Shown one piece after another: positions 51,567-62,310 of a DNA stretch of 64,000 nucleotides (the first letter of the stretch is position 1; each line of letters begins with the position of its first letter). Location: the NCBI RefSeq assembly GCF_900215535.1, contig NZ_OCND01000005.1, positions 43,501 through 107,500 of the forward strand. Reading direction: 5' to 3'. The notes under the pieces were generated by a model. That model had not been told where the DNA came from, made no database searches, and saw nothing but the letters and a program-made list of their open reading frames with translations. A program made the translations under genes and the position numbers. This stretch comes from Pseudoxanthomonas wuyuanensis (GTDB lineage: Bacteria > Pseudomonadota > Gammaproteobacteria > Xanthomonadales > Xanthomonadaceae).

Positions 51567-52787
51567 ATGAGCGAAGTCGCCGGCCCGCACCCTACTGCCC
51601 AGTGCGAAAACTGCGCCACGCCACTGCAGGGCGACTTCTGCCATCGTTGCGGACAGACTGCGCACAGTCCGCTGCGCAGCTTCGGCCACGCCATCGAGGA
51701 CTTCTTCGAATCGTTCTGGCATCTGGACGGGCGCGTGTTCCGCACCCTCAGCGAGCTGTTGTGGCCTGGACGCCTGGCCAACGCCTATCTGGCCGGCCAC
51801 CGCGCCCCCTATGTGCCGCCGCTGCGGCTGTTCGTCATTCTCAGCGTGCTGACGTTCTTCCTCGCCAAGTACGCATTGCAGTTCGGCGATATCCCCAATC
51901 CGCCCGCGGTTCCGGCCACCGCCGGGCAAACGGTATCGGTGGCCGCCGATGACCCCGCCGCTGCGGGCGGCGTCGATTTCCAGCGCGTGCAGACCGCCGA
52001 AGCGGTGATCCGGCTACGCGATGAAACCATCGAAGGCCTGTTCACTGCGCGCGCCGCCATCCCGGCGGCGTTGGCATTCCCTCGGCAGAAGATCGAGGAG
52101 AACATCCGCGCCACCCAGGCGCGCGCGCGCCTGCGCATCGCCGCATTGCAACCCGACCACCCGGCGCTGTCGCAACCGGATCCGTTTCCGGAAGCAAAGC
52201 CGTTGCCTGACCCGGCAGCAGGTTCGCTGTTCTCCCATCGCGGCAAGCCATGGGATCCTGTCGGCAACCCGGTGCGGCTGCGCTGGCTGCCGGAATTCGG
52301 CAACCGCTGGTTGAACAAGAAGATCGCGCGGGCCGAAGAAAACATTCCGCGCATGCAGAAGGATCCGGAACTGTTCAAGCATGCGTTCCTGGGCGCCATC
52401 CCTTCGGCGCTGTTCGTGCTGGTGCCGGTGTTCGCCTTGCTGCTGAAACTGGGTTACCTGGAAACCCGCCGCCTCTACCTGGAGCACCTGGCGGTGGCGT
52501 TGTACAGCCATGCCTTCCTGTGCGTGGCGCTGCTGGCGTTCTGCCTGCTGGCCATGCTGGATGGCTGGCTCGGCCCGCACGCAGGCTGGTCCGGTTACCT
52601 GACCGTGGCACTGGAGATCCTGATTGTGCTGTGGATGCCGGTCTACCTGCTGCTGATGCAGCAACGGGTCTATCGCCAGCACCCGCTGCTCACGCTGTTC
52701 AAGTACGTGGTGCTGGGCAGCCTCTATTTCTTCCTGGTGATGATGGCCGCCATGTTTCTGATGGTCACCAGCATCGTCAACGCGTGA
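51567..52787 (+). CDS. DUF3667 membrane protein with zinc ribbon
   Basis: The 406-residue product has an N-terminal zinc ribbon (CENCATPLQGDFCHRCGQ), a first helix after RAPYVPPLRLFVILSVL, a charged central loop, and four C-terminal helices. DUF3667/DUF3667-like proteins have unknown function. It is followed closely by the DUF4286 gene. Confidence 0.85.
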   Translation: MSEVAGPHPTAQCENCATPLQGDFCHRCGQTAHSPLRSFGHAIEDFFESFWHLDGRVFRTLSELLWPGRLANAYLAGHRAPYVPPLRLFVILSVLTFFLAKYALQFGDIPNPPAVPATAGQTVSVAADDPAAAGGVDFQRVQTAEAVIRLRDETIEGLFTARAAIPAALAFPRQKIEENIRATQARARLRIAALQPDHPALSQPDPFPEAKPLPDPAAGSLFSHRGKPWDPVGNPVRLRWLPEFGNRWLNKKIARAEENIPRMQKDPELFKHAFLGAIPSALFVLVPVFALLLKLGYLETRRLYLEHLAVALYSHAFLCVALLAFCLLAMLDGWLGPHAGWSGYLTVALEILIVLWMPVYLLLMQQRVYRQHPLLTLFKYVVLGSLYFFLVMMAAMFLMVTSIVNA

Positions 52788-52796
52788 GTGCCTGAC

Positions 52797-53111
52797 ATGG
52801 AAGCGATTTACGAAGTGAGCCTGGAAATCGATCTGGCGCTGCGCGACGAATATCGTCCGTGGCTGGAGGAGCACGTTCGCCAGATGCTGGCGCTGCCCGG
52901 CTTCCTGGGTGCGGAAATCCACGAACTGAGCGAACCGCCACCGCCGCCCGGACGCTGGCGCTACTGCGTGCCCTACCGGTTGCGCGACCGGGCCGCGCTG
53001 GACGCCTACCTCAGCGAACACGCTGCGCGGATGCGTGCCGACGGCGTTGCGCGTTTCGGCGACCGGTTCAGCGCCAGCCGCCGCATCCTGCAGCTTGTCG
53101 CGCGCTACTGA
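52797..53111 (+). CDS. DUF4286 family protein
   Basis: The 104-residue product (MEAIYEVSLEIDLAL) matches the small DUF4286 family, with a ferredoxin-like fold expected. Its function is unknown. A GTG at 52788 is an alternative start. The 3' end overlaps the convergent DUF3106 gene by 7 bp. Confidence 0.82.
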   Translation: MEAIYEVSLEIDLALRDEYRPWLEEHVRQMLALPGFLGAEIHELSEPPPPPGRWRYCVPYRLRDRAALDAYLSEHAARMRADGVARFGDRFSASRRILQLVARY

Positions 53112-53734
53112 CCGCGCTGCTGCTTGAGCCAGGCAGCCCTCTGCCCGGGTGCCACCTGCAACAGGGTCCGGCGGAACGCCGCGCGCTCCTGTGGCGGAAT
53201 CCGTTGCGCCAGCACCGCCAGATCGTCGCGCTGTTCGGCATTCAACTGGCGCAGCAACGCCAGCAACGGTTCGCGTTCGTCCTCGGCAACGAAACCGAAC
53301 AGCGGTTGCAGGCGCGGGAAATCCGCCCCCAGATCCGGGCCAAGCCGCCAGCCCAGGCGCTGCATCCGGTCCAGCGCGTCGTAGCGGTCGCGCAGCAGGC
53401 GCTGGCGTTCCGGCGGCAAGGAAGCGAAGCGCTCGGCGGCGGCGCGCAGCCGCGCGCGCGCCGGTTCGTCCAGCGCCCGCCAGGCCGCATAGCGCGCACG
53501 GCGTTCCTCGCGTTCGTCCGCCGGCAACGCGTCCCACAACATCGCCCGCTGCCGCAGTTGTGCGCGCTGCTCCGGCGTCAACGACTGCCAGCGTTGCTGT
53601 TGCCGTTGCAACTGGGCCTGGACAGATGCCGGCAGCGAAACGGTCGGCGCCGGCGCCGCCGGCAACACGCTGGCCCCGGCCAGCGCGGCGCAGCTCGCCA
53701 GCAACAGCGCAATACGGCGGCTAGCGCGGCGCAT
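53105..53734 (-). CDS. DUF3106 periplasmic protein
   Basis: This 209-residue product has a signal peptide (RIALLLASCAALAGASVLPA) and an Arg/Gln-rich helical body with repeated LTPEQRAQLRQRAMLWDALP-type units. DUF3106 proteins resemble Spy/CpxP-type helical periplasmic proteins. It overlaps the preceding membrane gene by 14 bp, so the two are coupled. Confidence 0.85.
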   Translation of the reverse strand: MRRASRRIALLLASCAALAGASVLPAAPAPTVSLPASVQAQLQRQQQRWQSLTPEQRAQLRQRAMLWDALPADEREERRARYAAWRALDEPARARLRAAAERFASLPPERQRLLRDRYDALDRMQRLGWRLGPDLGADFPRLQPLFGFVAEDEREPLLALLRQLNAEQRDDLAVLAQRIPPQERAAFRRTLLQVAPGQRAAWLKQQRGQ

Positions 53735-54722
53735 CGGTCGGCTCCTGTCCGGTCACCGCTGCACCGGGAACGGCATCGTCCTGCGCGGCCTCACCTTCGG
53801 CCTCGTACCAGGCCAGAAAGCCGGCCTGTTGCACAAGGCCATCGGCTGCGTCATCCAGCAGCAGTTCCAGATCCGGATGGGTCAGCAGCGCGGTCTGCGC
53901 ATCGTAGGTCGCCCCCGGCGCGGCTGCCGGCAGTGCCTCGACGGCAATCTCCACCGTTTCGCGCAGACCCGGGGCGGGCGCGGGCTCTCTCGTTGCCGGG
54001 ACCGCCGCCGCATTGGGCTTGAACAACAGGTACCGGTTCGGCCACTGCCAGGCAACGGCCGCGGCCAGGGTGGTCAGCGTCAACAGCGCCAACAGCCACG
54101 CCCGCTTCCGCTGCGGCCGCGGCGGTGCCGGCCGCGGCTGCCCTGCCGCGAGCGGCGCCGCGGCACGCCCGGCCTGGGTTCCGGCAATGGCTTCCTCACG
54201 CAAGCGGGCCAGCCGCGCCAACCGCTCCGGTGGCAGCTCCCGCAGCCGCTGCTGAATGGTTTCGGCCAGGCGCCGCCAGGCATCGGCGTCGGGTTGCCCG
54301 TCGGCATCGCGCGGGCAGGCTTCACCCAGTGCGCGCCGGTAAGCGGCCCCGTCCAGCGCCATCGCCGCAGCGGCCTCGTTTTCCCCCAGCCCCGCCGTCA
54401 GCCGCAGCAGCAGGGCCAGTCGCGGCTGCGCGGGCAGGCTGGCCAGCTGGGCCAGCGAGGCCGGCCAGCGCGCCTGCGCCGCGTCCTGGCGCAACTGCGG
54501 GGCGGCCGCCAGCAGGCTCCAGAACCGCTGCGGCCATTCGGCCATCGGCAAACCGGCGGCGGGAAGACGGAAGGCGCGCATCGCCGCCGCCAGTGCGATG
54601 TCGCCGTGGGCGGCATCGCCGCACTGCAACTCCGCCAGCAATGCGCCGCGACGTTCGACCCCGCGCAGGAAGGCCGACAGGGCCGCCGGTGCGCTGGCGG
54701 CATCTTTCAGGTACTGGGGCAT
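53721..54722 (-). CDS. Sigma-region-4-like cytoplasmic domain with one membrane helix
   Basis: This 333-residue product (MPQYLKDAASAPAALSAF start) has a helical N-terminus whose LPAQPRLALLLRLTAGLGEN segment looks like sigma-70 region 4. A basic stretch, a single transmembrane helix (AWLLALLTLTTLAAAVAWQW) and a periplasmic tail follow. It may be an anti-sigma-like or DNA-binding membrane regulator coupled to the DUF3106 gene. The assignment is inference from the fold pattern. Confidence 0.65.
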   Translation of the reverse strand: MPQYLKDAASAPAALSAFLRGVERRGALLAELQCGDAAHGDIALAAAMRAFRLPAAGLPMAEWPQRFWSLLAAAPQLRQDAAQARWPASLAQLASLPAQPRLALLLRLTAGLGENEAAAAMALDGAAYRRALGEACPRDADGQPDADAWRRLAETIQQRLRELPPERLARLARLREEAIAGTQAGRAAAPLAAGQPRPAPPRPQRKRAWLLALLTLTTLAAAVAWQWPNRYLLFKPNAAAVPATREPAPAPGLRETVEIAVEALPAAAPGATYDAQTALLTHPDLELLLDDAADGLVQQAGFLAWYEAEGEAAQDDAVPGAAVTGQEPTDAPR

Positions 54723-55162
54723 CGGGAAACCGGCATCATCGCGCCGGATCATAGCGATCCCGCCGTGGCGCCGGCGTGCTTGACATCATCCAAAAACCTG
54801 CTCTCCAAGGCAGCGCAAGGCTTTCGGCCAAAACAGGTTGTGCACAGCGGTCACGCGATTGTCACCAACGCGGCCGTGGAGCAGCGCATGGGTTTTGCCG
54901 GATCTGCGTTTCACGCCCAAGCCTTTGAAAACAAAAAGAAATATTAGTGTGGCGTTTTTTTAGCCAACCCGGAAGCCAGGCCGGTATTTACGTCCCGGCG
55001 GCAGCCGGAAAAGCATTCATGCACATATTTATCCACAACTTGTGTGGATAAATCGGAATTCCTTTCTGCAACGGTAGCTTGCGTGATTTTCGTCATTTTT
55101 TTGACAGCTTCTTGACGCAACCGCACACAAGCCGAACCAGACTTGCGCGCATCGCTAAACTG
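54723..55162. other. priA upstream region with DnaA boxes
   Basis: This region of about 440 bp is AT-rich compared with its surroundings and holds no gene. It contains the paired DnaA boxes listed separately and, near 54836, a TTGTGCACA that resembles a weak third box. No other element is recognised. Confidence 0.6.
55027..55053. promoter_or_regulatory. Inverted pair of perfect DnaA boxes
   Basis: ATTTATCCACA (55027-55037) and TGTGGATAAAT (55043-55053) form an 11-bp perfect palindrome with a 5-nt spacer. Each arm contains the consensus DnaA box TTATCCACA. The site lies 110 bp upstream of priA, a replication-restart gene. It could titrate DnaA or control priA. Confidence 0.7.
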
Positions 55163-57355
<2,193 letters not shown>

Positions 57356-57366
57356 AAGGACAATCG

Positions 57367-58668
57367 ATGACATCACAGCCTCTCCCCGCTGTTCCCCATA
57401 TCGTCATCGTCGGCGGCGGATTCGCCGGACTCTGGGCCACCCGCGCGTTGGCCAACGCGCCGGTGCGCATCACCCTGATCGACCGGCGCAACCACCATCT
57501 GTTCCAGCCATTGCTCTACCAGGTGGCCACCGCCGGTCTGTCGGCACCGGATATCGCCGCGCCGCTGCGGCACATCCTGCGCAGGCAGCGCAATGTGGAA
57601 GTGCGGCTGGCGGAAGTCGAACGCATCGACGCCGCGGGCAAGCATCTCGAGCTGGCCGGCGGCGAGCGCATCGGCTTCGATTTCCTGCTGCTCGCCAGCG
57701 GCGCCACCCACGCCTATTTCGGCCACGACGAATGGGCCGCGCACGCACCCGGCCTGAAGACGCTCGATGATGCGTTGCAACTGCGCCGCCACCTGCTGCT
57801 CGCGTTCGAGCGCGCCGAAGCCGAACCGGATCCCGCACGGCGTGCGGCCTGGCTCAACTTCGCCATCGTCGGTGGCGGACCGACCGGCGTCGAATTGGCC
57901 GGCACCCTGGCCGAGATCGCCCGCCATACGTTGAAGAACGAGTTCCGCAATATCGACCCGGCCCAGGCGCGGGTGCAATTGATCGAAGCCGGGCCGCGGG
58001 TGCTGTCCTCGTTTCCCGAAGACCTGTCGGAAAAGGCGCGCAAGCAGTTGCGACGGCTGGGCGTGGAGGTGTCGACCGGAACGCCGGTCAGCGCCATCAG
58101 CGCCGAAGGCTATCGCCTTGGCGAAGCGTTCGTACCCGCGCGCACTGTCGTCTGGGCGGCCGGGGTCGCGGCCTCGCCGCTGGCGCGCACGCTGGGGGCG
58201 CCGCTGGATCGCGCCGGCCGCGTGCTGGTGCAAGCCGACCTCAGCCTTGCGGAGCACCCGGACATCTTCGTTGCCGGAGACCTGGCATCGGTACAAAGCG
58301 ATGGCCGGCCGGTGCCGGGCGTCGCCCCCGCCGCCAAGCAGATGGGACGCCATGTGGCCGAAGCCATTCGCGCGCGCCTGCGCGGCACCCCGACGGCGCC
58401 GTTCCGCTATCGCGACTTCGGCAACCTGGCGACCATTGGCCGGATGGCCGCCATCGTCCATCTCGGCAGGCTCAAGCTCTCGGGGCTGCTGGCCTGGTGG
58501 TTCTGGCTGGCTGCCCATGTGTTCTTCCTGATCGGCTTTCGCAACCGGCTGGTGGTGCTGCTCAACTGGGCCTGGGCGTACTGGAGCTACCAGCGCGGTG
58601 CACGCATCATCCTCGGCGACGACGACAGCGACCAAAGCGATCAGTCGCGGTCCACGCGGCAGGCATAG
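57367..58668 (+). CDS. ndh: Type II NADH:quinone oxidoreductase (NDH-2-like)
   Basis: The 433-residue flavoprotein has an N-terminal FAD-binding GGGFAGLWATRAL, a second Rossmann fold IVGGGPTGVELAGTLAEIA and FVAGDLASVQSDG near the C-terminus. Two hydrophobic segments near the end (LSGLLAWWFWLAAHVFFLIG) anchor it to the membrane. It moves electrons from NADH to quinone without pumping protons. It overlaps the DUF1203 gene by 28 bp, tail to tail. Confidence 0.9.
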   Translation: MTSQPLPAVPHIVIVGGGFAGLWATRALANAPVRITLIDRRNHHLFQPLLYQVATAGLSAPDIAAPLRHILRRQRNVEVRLAEVERIDAAGKHLELAGGERIGFDFLLLASGATHAYFGHDEWAAHAPGLKTLDDALQLRRHLLLAFERAEAEPDPARRAAWLNFAIVGGGPTGVELAGTLAEIARHTLKNEFRNIDPAQARVQLIEAGPRVLSSFPEDLSEKARKQLRRLGVEVSTGTPVSAISAEGYRLGEAFVPARTVVWAAGVAASPLARTLGAPLDRAGRVLVQADLSLAEHPDIFVAGDLASVQSDGRPVPGVAPAAKQMGRHVAEAIRARLRGTPTAPFRYRDFGNLATIGRMAAIVHLGRLKLSGLLAWWFWLAAHVFFLIGFRNRLVVLLNWAWAYWSYQRGARIILGDDDSDQSDQSRSTRQA

Positions 58669-59108
58669 CACCCCGGACGCGCGTTGTGGATGTGCAGGTA
58701 GGCGACGCCGGCGTCGGCCAGCATACGTTCGATGATGGGTCGCGCCGCCTGACCTTCCGCCACGTCCGCCTCGCGCATCCAGCCCTCGCCATCGTAGGCG
58801 CGCAGCGACAGCAGGCGGCGCGGGAACGACGGCGGCAGTTCATCGCGGAACAGCGCGGGCGCGGCGGCCAGCTCGCGTATGTAGATGGGCCCGCTGGCGC
58901 GGTACGGTCCCGCCACGTCGTGGTGCAGGTAAGGCAACAGCAGCAGTCTCTCGCCGACCGCCGCATCCTGCAGCGAAACGCGGCAGGGATAGCCATGAGC
59001 GGCATCGGCAACCACGCGGCGGATGTTGCGCGCGGCCAACGCCTCATCATCCAGCGCCAACAACGGGCGGAAGTGTTCGGCGGAAAGACCGCGGATCACG
59101 AACGGCAT
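58641..59108 (-). CDS. DUF1203 family protein
   Basis: The 155-residue product (MPFVIRGLSAEHFRPL start) matches DUF1203, with GYPCRVSLQDAAVGERLLLL and the C-terminal HIHNARPGCYACRV. The function is unknown. ATG 59108 is used; the upstream residues to 59141 are not conserved. Confidence 0.88.
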   Translation of the reverse strand: MPFVIRGLSAEHFRPLLALDDEALAARNIRRVVADAAHGYPCRVSLQDAAVGERLLLLPYLHHDVAGPYRASGPIYIRELAAAPALFRDELPPSFPRRLLSLRAYDGEGWMREADVAEGQAARPIIERMLADAGVAYLHIHNARPGCYACRVDRD

Positions 59109-59382
59109 GACGTCACTCCAGTGGGAAGCTGGCGCCAGCATCGGCGCTCGCGACGCGCGCCGCTATCCGGATCCTGCGCCGCGCGGGGCATCCGCGCGGG
59201 CGCGCCTTGCGGGCGCCTGTCCTCCGTCCCGGCCCAAGCCGGAACGACGACGGACCCTCTCCAGCGAAGCGTCCGATGCAACCCGTGCGGCGAGCGCCGC
59301 TTCCGGGATCAGTCCCGCCACCGCGCCTCGACTTCCTGGACCAGGGCGCTCATCAAAGCAGACGCCGTTCGGTGCCTAAGCA

Positions 59383-59532
59383 ATGGCGACGATTGCGCTG
59401 CCGGCGTTCTCCGGACGAACGCGGGTCTTCTCGTTGCTCTACCCGGCCAATCGGCACATGCCGCTGCGTGTACGCGTGCTGGTGGACTTCCTGCTCGAAC
59501 AGATAACCGGCCCCGATGCGCTCCGCGCCTGA
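59383..59532 (+). pseudogene. LysR-type regulator, C-terminal remnant
   Basis: The frame gives 49 residues that end in RTRVFSLLYPANRHMPLRVR and VLVDFLLEQITG, the typical C-terminus of LysR-family effector-binding domains. An in-frame TAA (59377-59379) lies upstream and the rest of the gene is absent. It is a decayed fragment. Confidence 0.65.
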
Positions 59533-59680
59533 TGAAAACGCTCTATCAGGCGAGTGAATGCCGCTGCCCGATAGTCGAAAGCAGGGGGCGTCGCCGGACG
59601 CTTACGCACCGGGCAGGCGTCCGCAGACCGGAACCGGCGAAGCCGGGCGCGCGCGCCGCAACCGGGCCGCCGGAAAACCA

Positions 59681-59708
59681 GAAGAGGCCCCTTCCGGGGC
59701 CTCTTCTG
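59681..59708 (-). terminator. rpoH terminator
   Basis: AGAAGAGGCCCC (59681-59692) and GGGGCCTCTTCT (59697-59708) form a perfect 12-bp stem with a 4-nt loop. On the minus strand GGTTTTCC follows. It is a good rho-independent terminator just after the rpoH stop. Confidence 0.85.
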
Positions 59709-59730
59709 TGGCGTCAGCGACGGCGTCCGA

Positions 59731-60618
59731 TCAGGCTGCGAACAGCGCCTTCATCTTCTTCAGCGCATTGGCTTCGATCTGTCGGATGCGCTCGGCGGAT
59801 ACGCCGTATTCGTCGGCCAGTTCCTGCAGCGTGATCTTGCTGTCGGCGTCCAGCCAGCGGCGCTTGACGATATCGCGCGAGCGCTGATCCAGGCCAGCCA
59901 ACCCCTCGCGCAGCAGCTCCAACTGGTTGTCTTCGCTATCGGCGCGCTCGTAGGCCTGCGACGGATCTTCGTCGTGGGCTACCAGGTAGTTGACCGGCGA
60001 TGGCGGCGCATGTTCCTCGTCCTCATCGGCCGGCGCATCGAAGCCGATATCGCGGCCGGACAGGCGCGATTCCATCTCCAGCACTTCGCGCTCGGAAACG
60101 TTGAGATCCTTGGCCACGGCAGTGACTTCGGCCGCGTTCAACCAGCCCAGCCGGGTCTTGGATTTGCGCAGGTTGAAGAACAGCTTGCGCTGGGCCTTGG
60201 TGGTGGCGACCTTGACGATGCGCCAGTTCTTCAGGATGAACTCGTGCATCTCGGCACGGATCCAATGCACCGCAAAGCTGACCAGGCGCACGCCCATGTC
60301 CGGGTCGAAACGCTTGACCGCCTTCATCAGACCGATATTGCCTTCCTGGATCAGATCGCCCAGTTGCAAACCGTAGCCACTGTAGCCGCGGGCGACATGC
60401 ACGACGAAGCGCAGGTGCGAATGCACCAGCTCGCGTGCCGCATCGAGATCCTCGCCGTCGCGGAAGCGGCGCGCCAGTTCCTGTTCCTCATCGACCGTCA
60501 GCACCGGAATCTGGTGCACGGCACCGATGTAGGCGTCCAGCGAGCCGAGCGCACTGGGAATCGGGAGATTGTTGGCCACCAGAGCGGTGGTAGCGGGGTT
60601 CTGGTTCATAGGCTTCAT
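59731..60618 (-). CDS. rpoH: RNA polymerase sigma factor RpoH (sigma-32)
   Basis: This 295-residue heat-shock sigma factor has region 2 ([20 protein letters not shown]), the RpoH box [12 protein letters not shown] and a region 4 HTH ([20 protein letters not shown]). The start MKPMNQNP at 60618 is used; MNQNP at 60609 is an alternative. No Shine-Dalgarno is obvious and a 10-bp hairpin lies just upstream, which could control translation. Confidence 0.96.
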   Translation of the reverse strand: MKPMNQNPATTALVANNLPIPSALGSLDAYIGAVHQIPVLTVDEEQELARRFRDGEDLDAARELVHSHLRFVVHVARGYSGYGLQLGDLIQEGNIGLMKAVKRFDPDMGVRLVSFAVHWIRAEMHEFILKNWRIVKVATTKAQRKLFFNLRKSKTRLGWLNAAEVTAVAKDLNVSEREVLEMESRLSGRDIGFDAPADEDEEHAPPSPVNYLVAHDEDPSQAYERADSEDNQLELLREGLAGLDQRSRDIVKRRWLDADSKITLQELADEYGVSAERIRQIEANALKKMKALFAA

Positions 60619-60619
60619 C

Positions 60620-60646
60620 TTAGCAGTCGCTGGCTTCGACTGCTAA
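60620..60646 (-). promoter_or_regulatory. Hairpin abutting the rpoH start
   Basis: TTAGCAGTCG (60620-60629) and CGACTGCTAA (60637-60646) form a perfect 10-bp inverted repeat with a 7-nt loop, two bases from the rpoH start codon. In the mRNA it would occlude the initiation region. A role as a thermosensor-like element is plausible but not shown. Confidence 0.6.
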
Positions 60647-60665
60647 CCGGTGGCGGAGTTCCTTA

Positions 60666-60685
60666 TTGTTCTGGGGATGGAACAA
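60666..60685. repeat. Small inverted repeat upstream of rpoH
   Basis: TTGTTC (60666-60671) and GAACAA (60680-60685) form a 6-bp inverted repeat with an 8-bp spacer. It could be an operator. Confidence 0.3.
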
Positions 60686-60717
60686 CCTTCCGTTCATATT
60701 TTACGTAACTTATTGAA

Positions 60718-61965
60718 TTATTTGATATCTCCAGCGGCACCCGCAACTTGCTGCGCCTGCCGCAAGACCCTCAACAGATTGCCACCCCAAATATTGGCGA
60801 TGTCGGTTTCGCTGTAGCCGGCGGCGATCAATGCGGCGGTGATCTTGGGCAGCTCGGCGACGCTTTCCATCCCGGTGACGCCGCCACCACCGTCCCAATC
60901 GGCGCCGATGCCGACATGTTCGGGACCGGCGATTTCAAGGATGTGCAGCAGATGGCGCAGATAGTCGTCCAGGCTTGCGCGCGGCACCGGGTATTGCCGA
61001 TCGATGCGCTCGCTTTCCTGCAGATATGCCTGTATCTGCGCCGCGTTCATCCCGCTGTCCGGACCGTACTTTTCGGAAAGCGCAGCCAGAGCGGCCTCGC
61101 GCTCGGCCAGCTTCGGTACCGGAATCAGGTAGCCGCCATATGCGTTGACATGGATTACGCCGCCTTTGGCGGCCAATCGGCGGATGCGTTCGTCATCGAT
61201 ATTGCGGGGGTGATCGTAGATGGCATCGGCGCTGGTGTGCGACAGCACGATAGGCGCCTGCGACAGCGTGAGCAACTGATCGAATACCGCATCGCTGGCG
61301 TGCGAAGCATCCAGCACGATGCCCAGGCGATTGGCCTCGGCCACCAGGGCCCGGCCGGCCGGGCTCAAGCCGTTCCATTCGGCGCCTTTGGGGTCGGTGG
61401 ACGAATCGCCGAAATCGTTGTTCAACGTATGGGTGATGCCGAGCATGCGCAGGCCCGACTGGTGATAGGCGCTCAGCAGGCTGGGATCGGCAGCCAGCGG
61501 CGAGGCGTTCTCCATGCTGAGGAAGACCACCCGCTTGCCGCTGGCGGCGATGCGTTCGGCATCGTCGGCAGTCAAGGCCAGTTCGAAATCGCCGGCATGG
61601 GCAGCCAGCATTTCGCGGATGGCCAGCAGCCGCTGCAGGCCGTGATCGCGCGCGGCCCGGTTGCCGGCGGCATCGCGCGCGCCCTGCCCGGTGTAAATCA
61701 CCCAGAAACCGCCGTCCAGGCCGCCTTCGCGCATCCTTGGCAGGTCGACCTGGGAAAAAGCGCCATCATGATCGTGGCGATCGGCGATGCTCCAGCCGGG
61801 CCGGCGCAGGTTGGCCGGCGTATCCAGATGGGTATCCAGTACCAGGATCCGCTCATGCAGTTGCACGGCCTCCGGCGATACTTCCGCCGCCTCCGCGGGA
61901 AAGCCGGCCAGCGCCACAGCGGCGAATGGGATGCAAAGCCAGGTCGGCAACATAGTCCGCTTCAT
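60718..61965 (-). CDS. Membrane dipeptidase (M19 family)
   Basis: This 415-residue product has an N-terminal signal peptide (LCIPFAAVALAGFPAEAAEV) and zinc-ligand blocks DTHLDTP, SMENASPL, DASHAS and SHTSADAIYDHPRN. Renal dipeptidase-type enzymes hydrolyse a range of dipeptides. ATG 61965 is used. It is downstream of the rRNA operon terminator on the same strand. Confidence 0.9.
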   Translation of the reverse strand: MKRTMLPTWLCIPFAAVALAGFPAEAAEVSPEAVQLHERILVLDTHLDTPANLRRPGWSIADRHDHDGAFSQVDLPRMREGGLDGGFWVIYTGQGARDAAGNRAARDHGLQRLLAIREMLAAHAGDFELALTADDAERIAASGKRVVFLSMENASPLAADPSLLSAYHQSGLRMLGITHTLNNDFGDSSTDPKGAEWNGLSPAGRALVAEANRLGIVLDASHASDAVFDQLLTLSQAPIVLSHTSADAIYDHPRNIDDERIRRLAAKGGVIHVNAYGGYLIPVPKLAEREAALAALSEKYGPDSGMNAAQIQAYLQESERIDRQYPVPRASLDDYLRHLLHILEIAGPEHVGIGADWDGGGGVTGMESVAELPKITAALIAAGYSETDIANIWGGNLLRVLRQAQQVAGAAGDIK

Positions 61966-62027
61966 GAGTCGCGATTCCCCGTGCGGGAGTGATCCAGCCG
62001 CGATTGTTTTCCATTCGCGCAAAAGAA

Positions 62028-62057
62028 GAAACCCCACCCTCTTACGAGGATGGGGTT
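62028..62057 (-). terminator. rRNA operon terminator
   Basis: AAACCCCAYCCTC-type arms flank a short TTAC loop (CTCTTACGAG core). The minus strand continues into TTTCTTCTTTT. It lies after 5S and ends the rRNA operon. Confidence 0.75.
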
Positions 62058-62068
62058 TGGGGTAAAGC

Positions 62069-62184
62069 CCCTGGCGATGACCTACTCTTGCATGGCTTGA
62101 GCCACACTACCATCGGCGCGGCTGCGTTTCACTTCCGTGTTCGGGATGGGAACGGGTGGGACCACAGCGCTAATTTCACCAGGG
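62069..62184 (-). rRNA. rrf: 5S ribosomal RNA
   Basis: The roughly 116-nt minus-strand sequence has the universal CCCACCCGTTCCCATCCCGA and GTAGTGTGG blocks. Its ends pair as CCCTGG/CCAGGG (helix I). Confidence 0.93.
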
Positions 62185-62310
62185 AGACGGTTGGAGCGTC
62201 GCCATCCAAGTAACGGATTGAGGCGCCTGTCTCTCATAGGGTCTTGTGACGTAGCTTGCGTATTGGATTTCATCGACGTGTTCGTCGAGACCAAGGCAAC
62301 TTGAGGTTAT

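Larger units (their letters stand above)
59109..59730. other. Gene-poor region with LysR remnant
   Basis: This region of about 620 bp holds only the LysR fragment at 59383-59532 and the rpoH terminator. CGTCCCGGCCCAAGCCGGAACGACGA at about 59226-59251 resembles short repetitive elements of the REP type. Other frames are unlikely to be genes. Confidence 0.5.
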
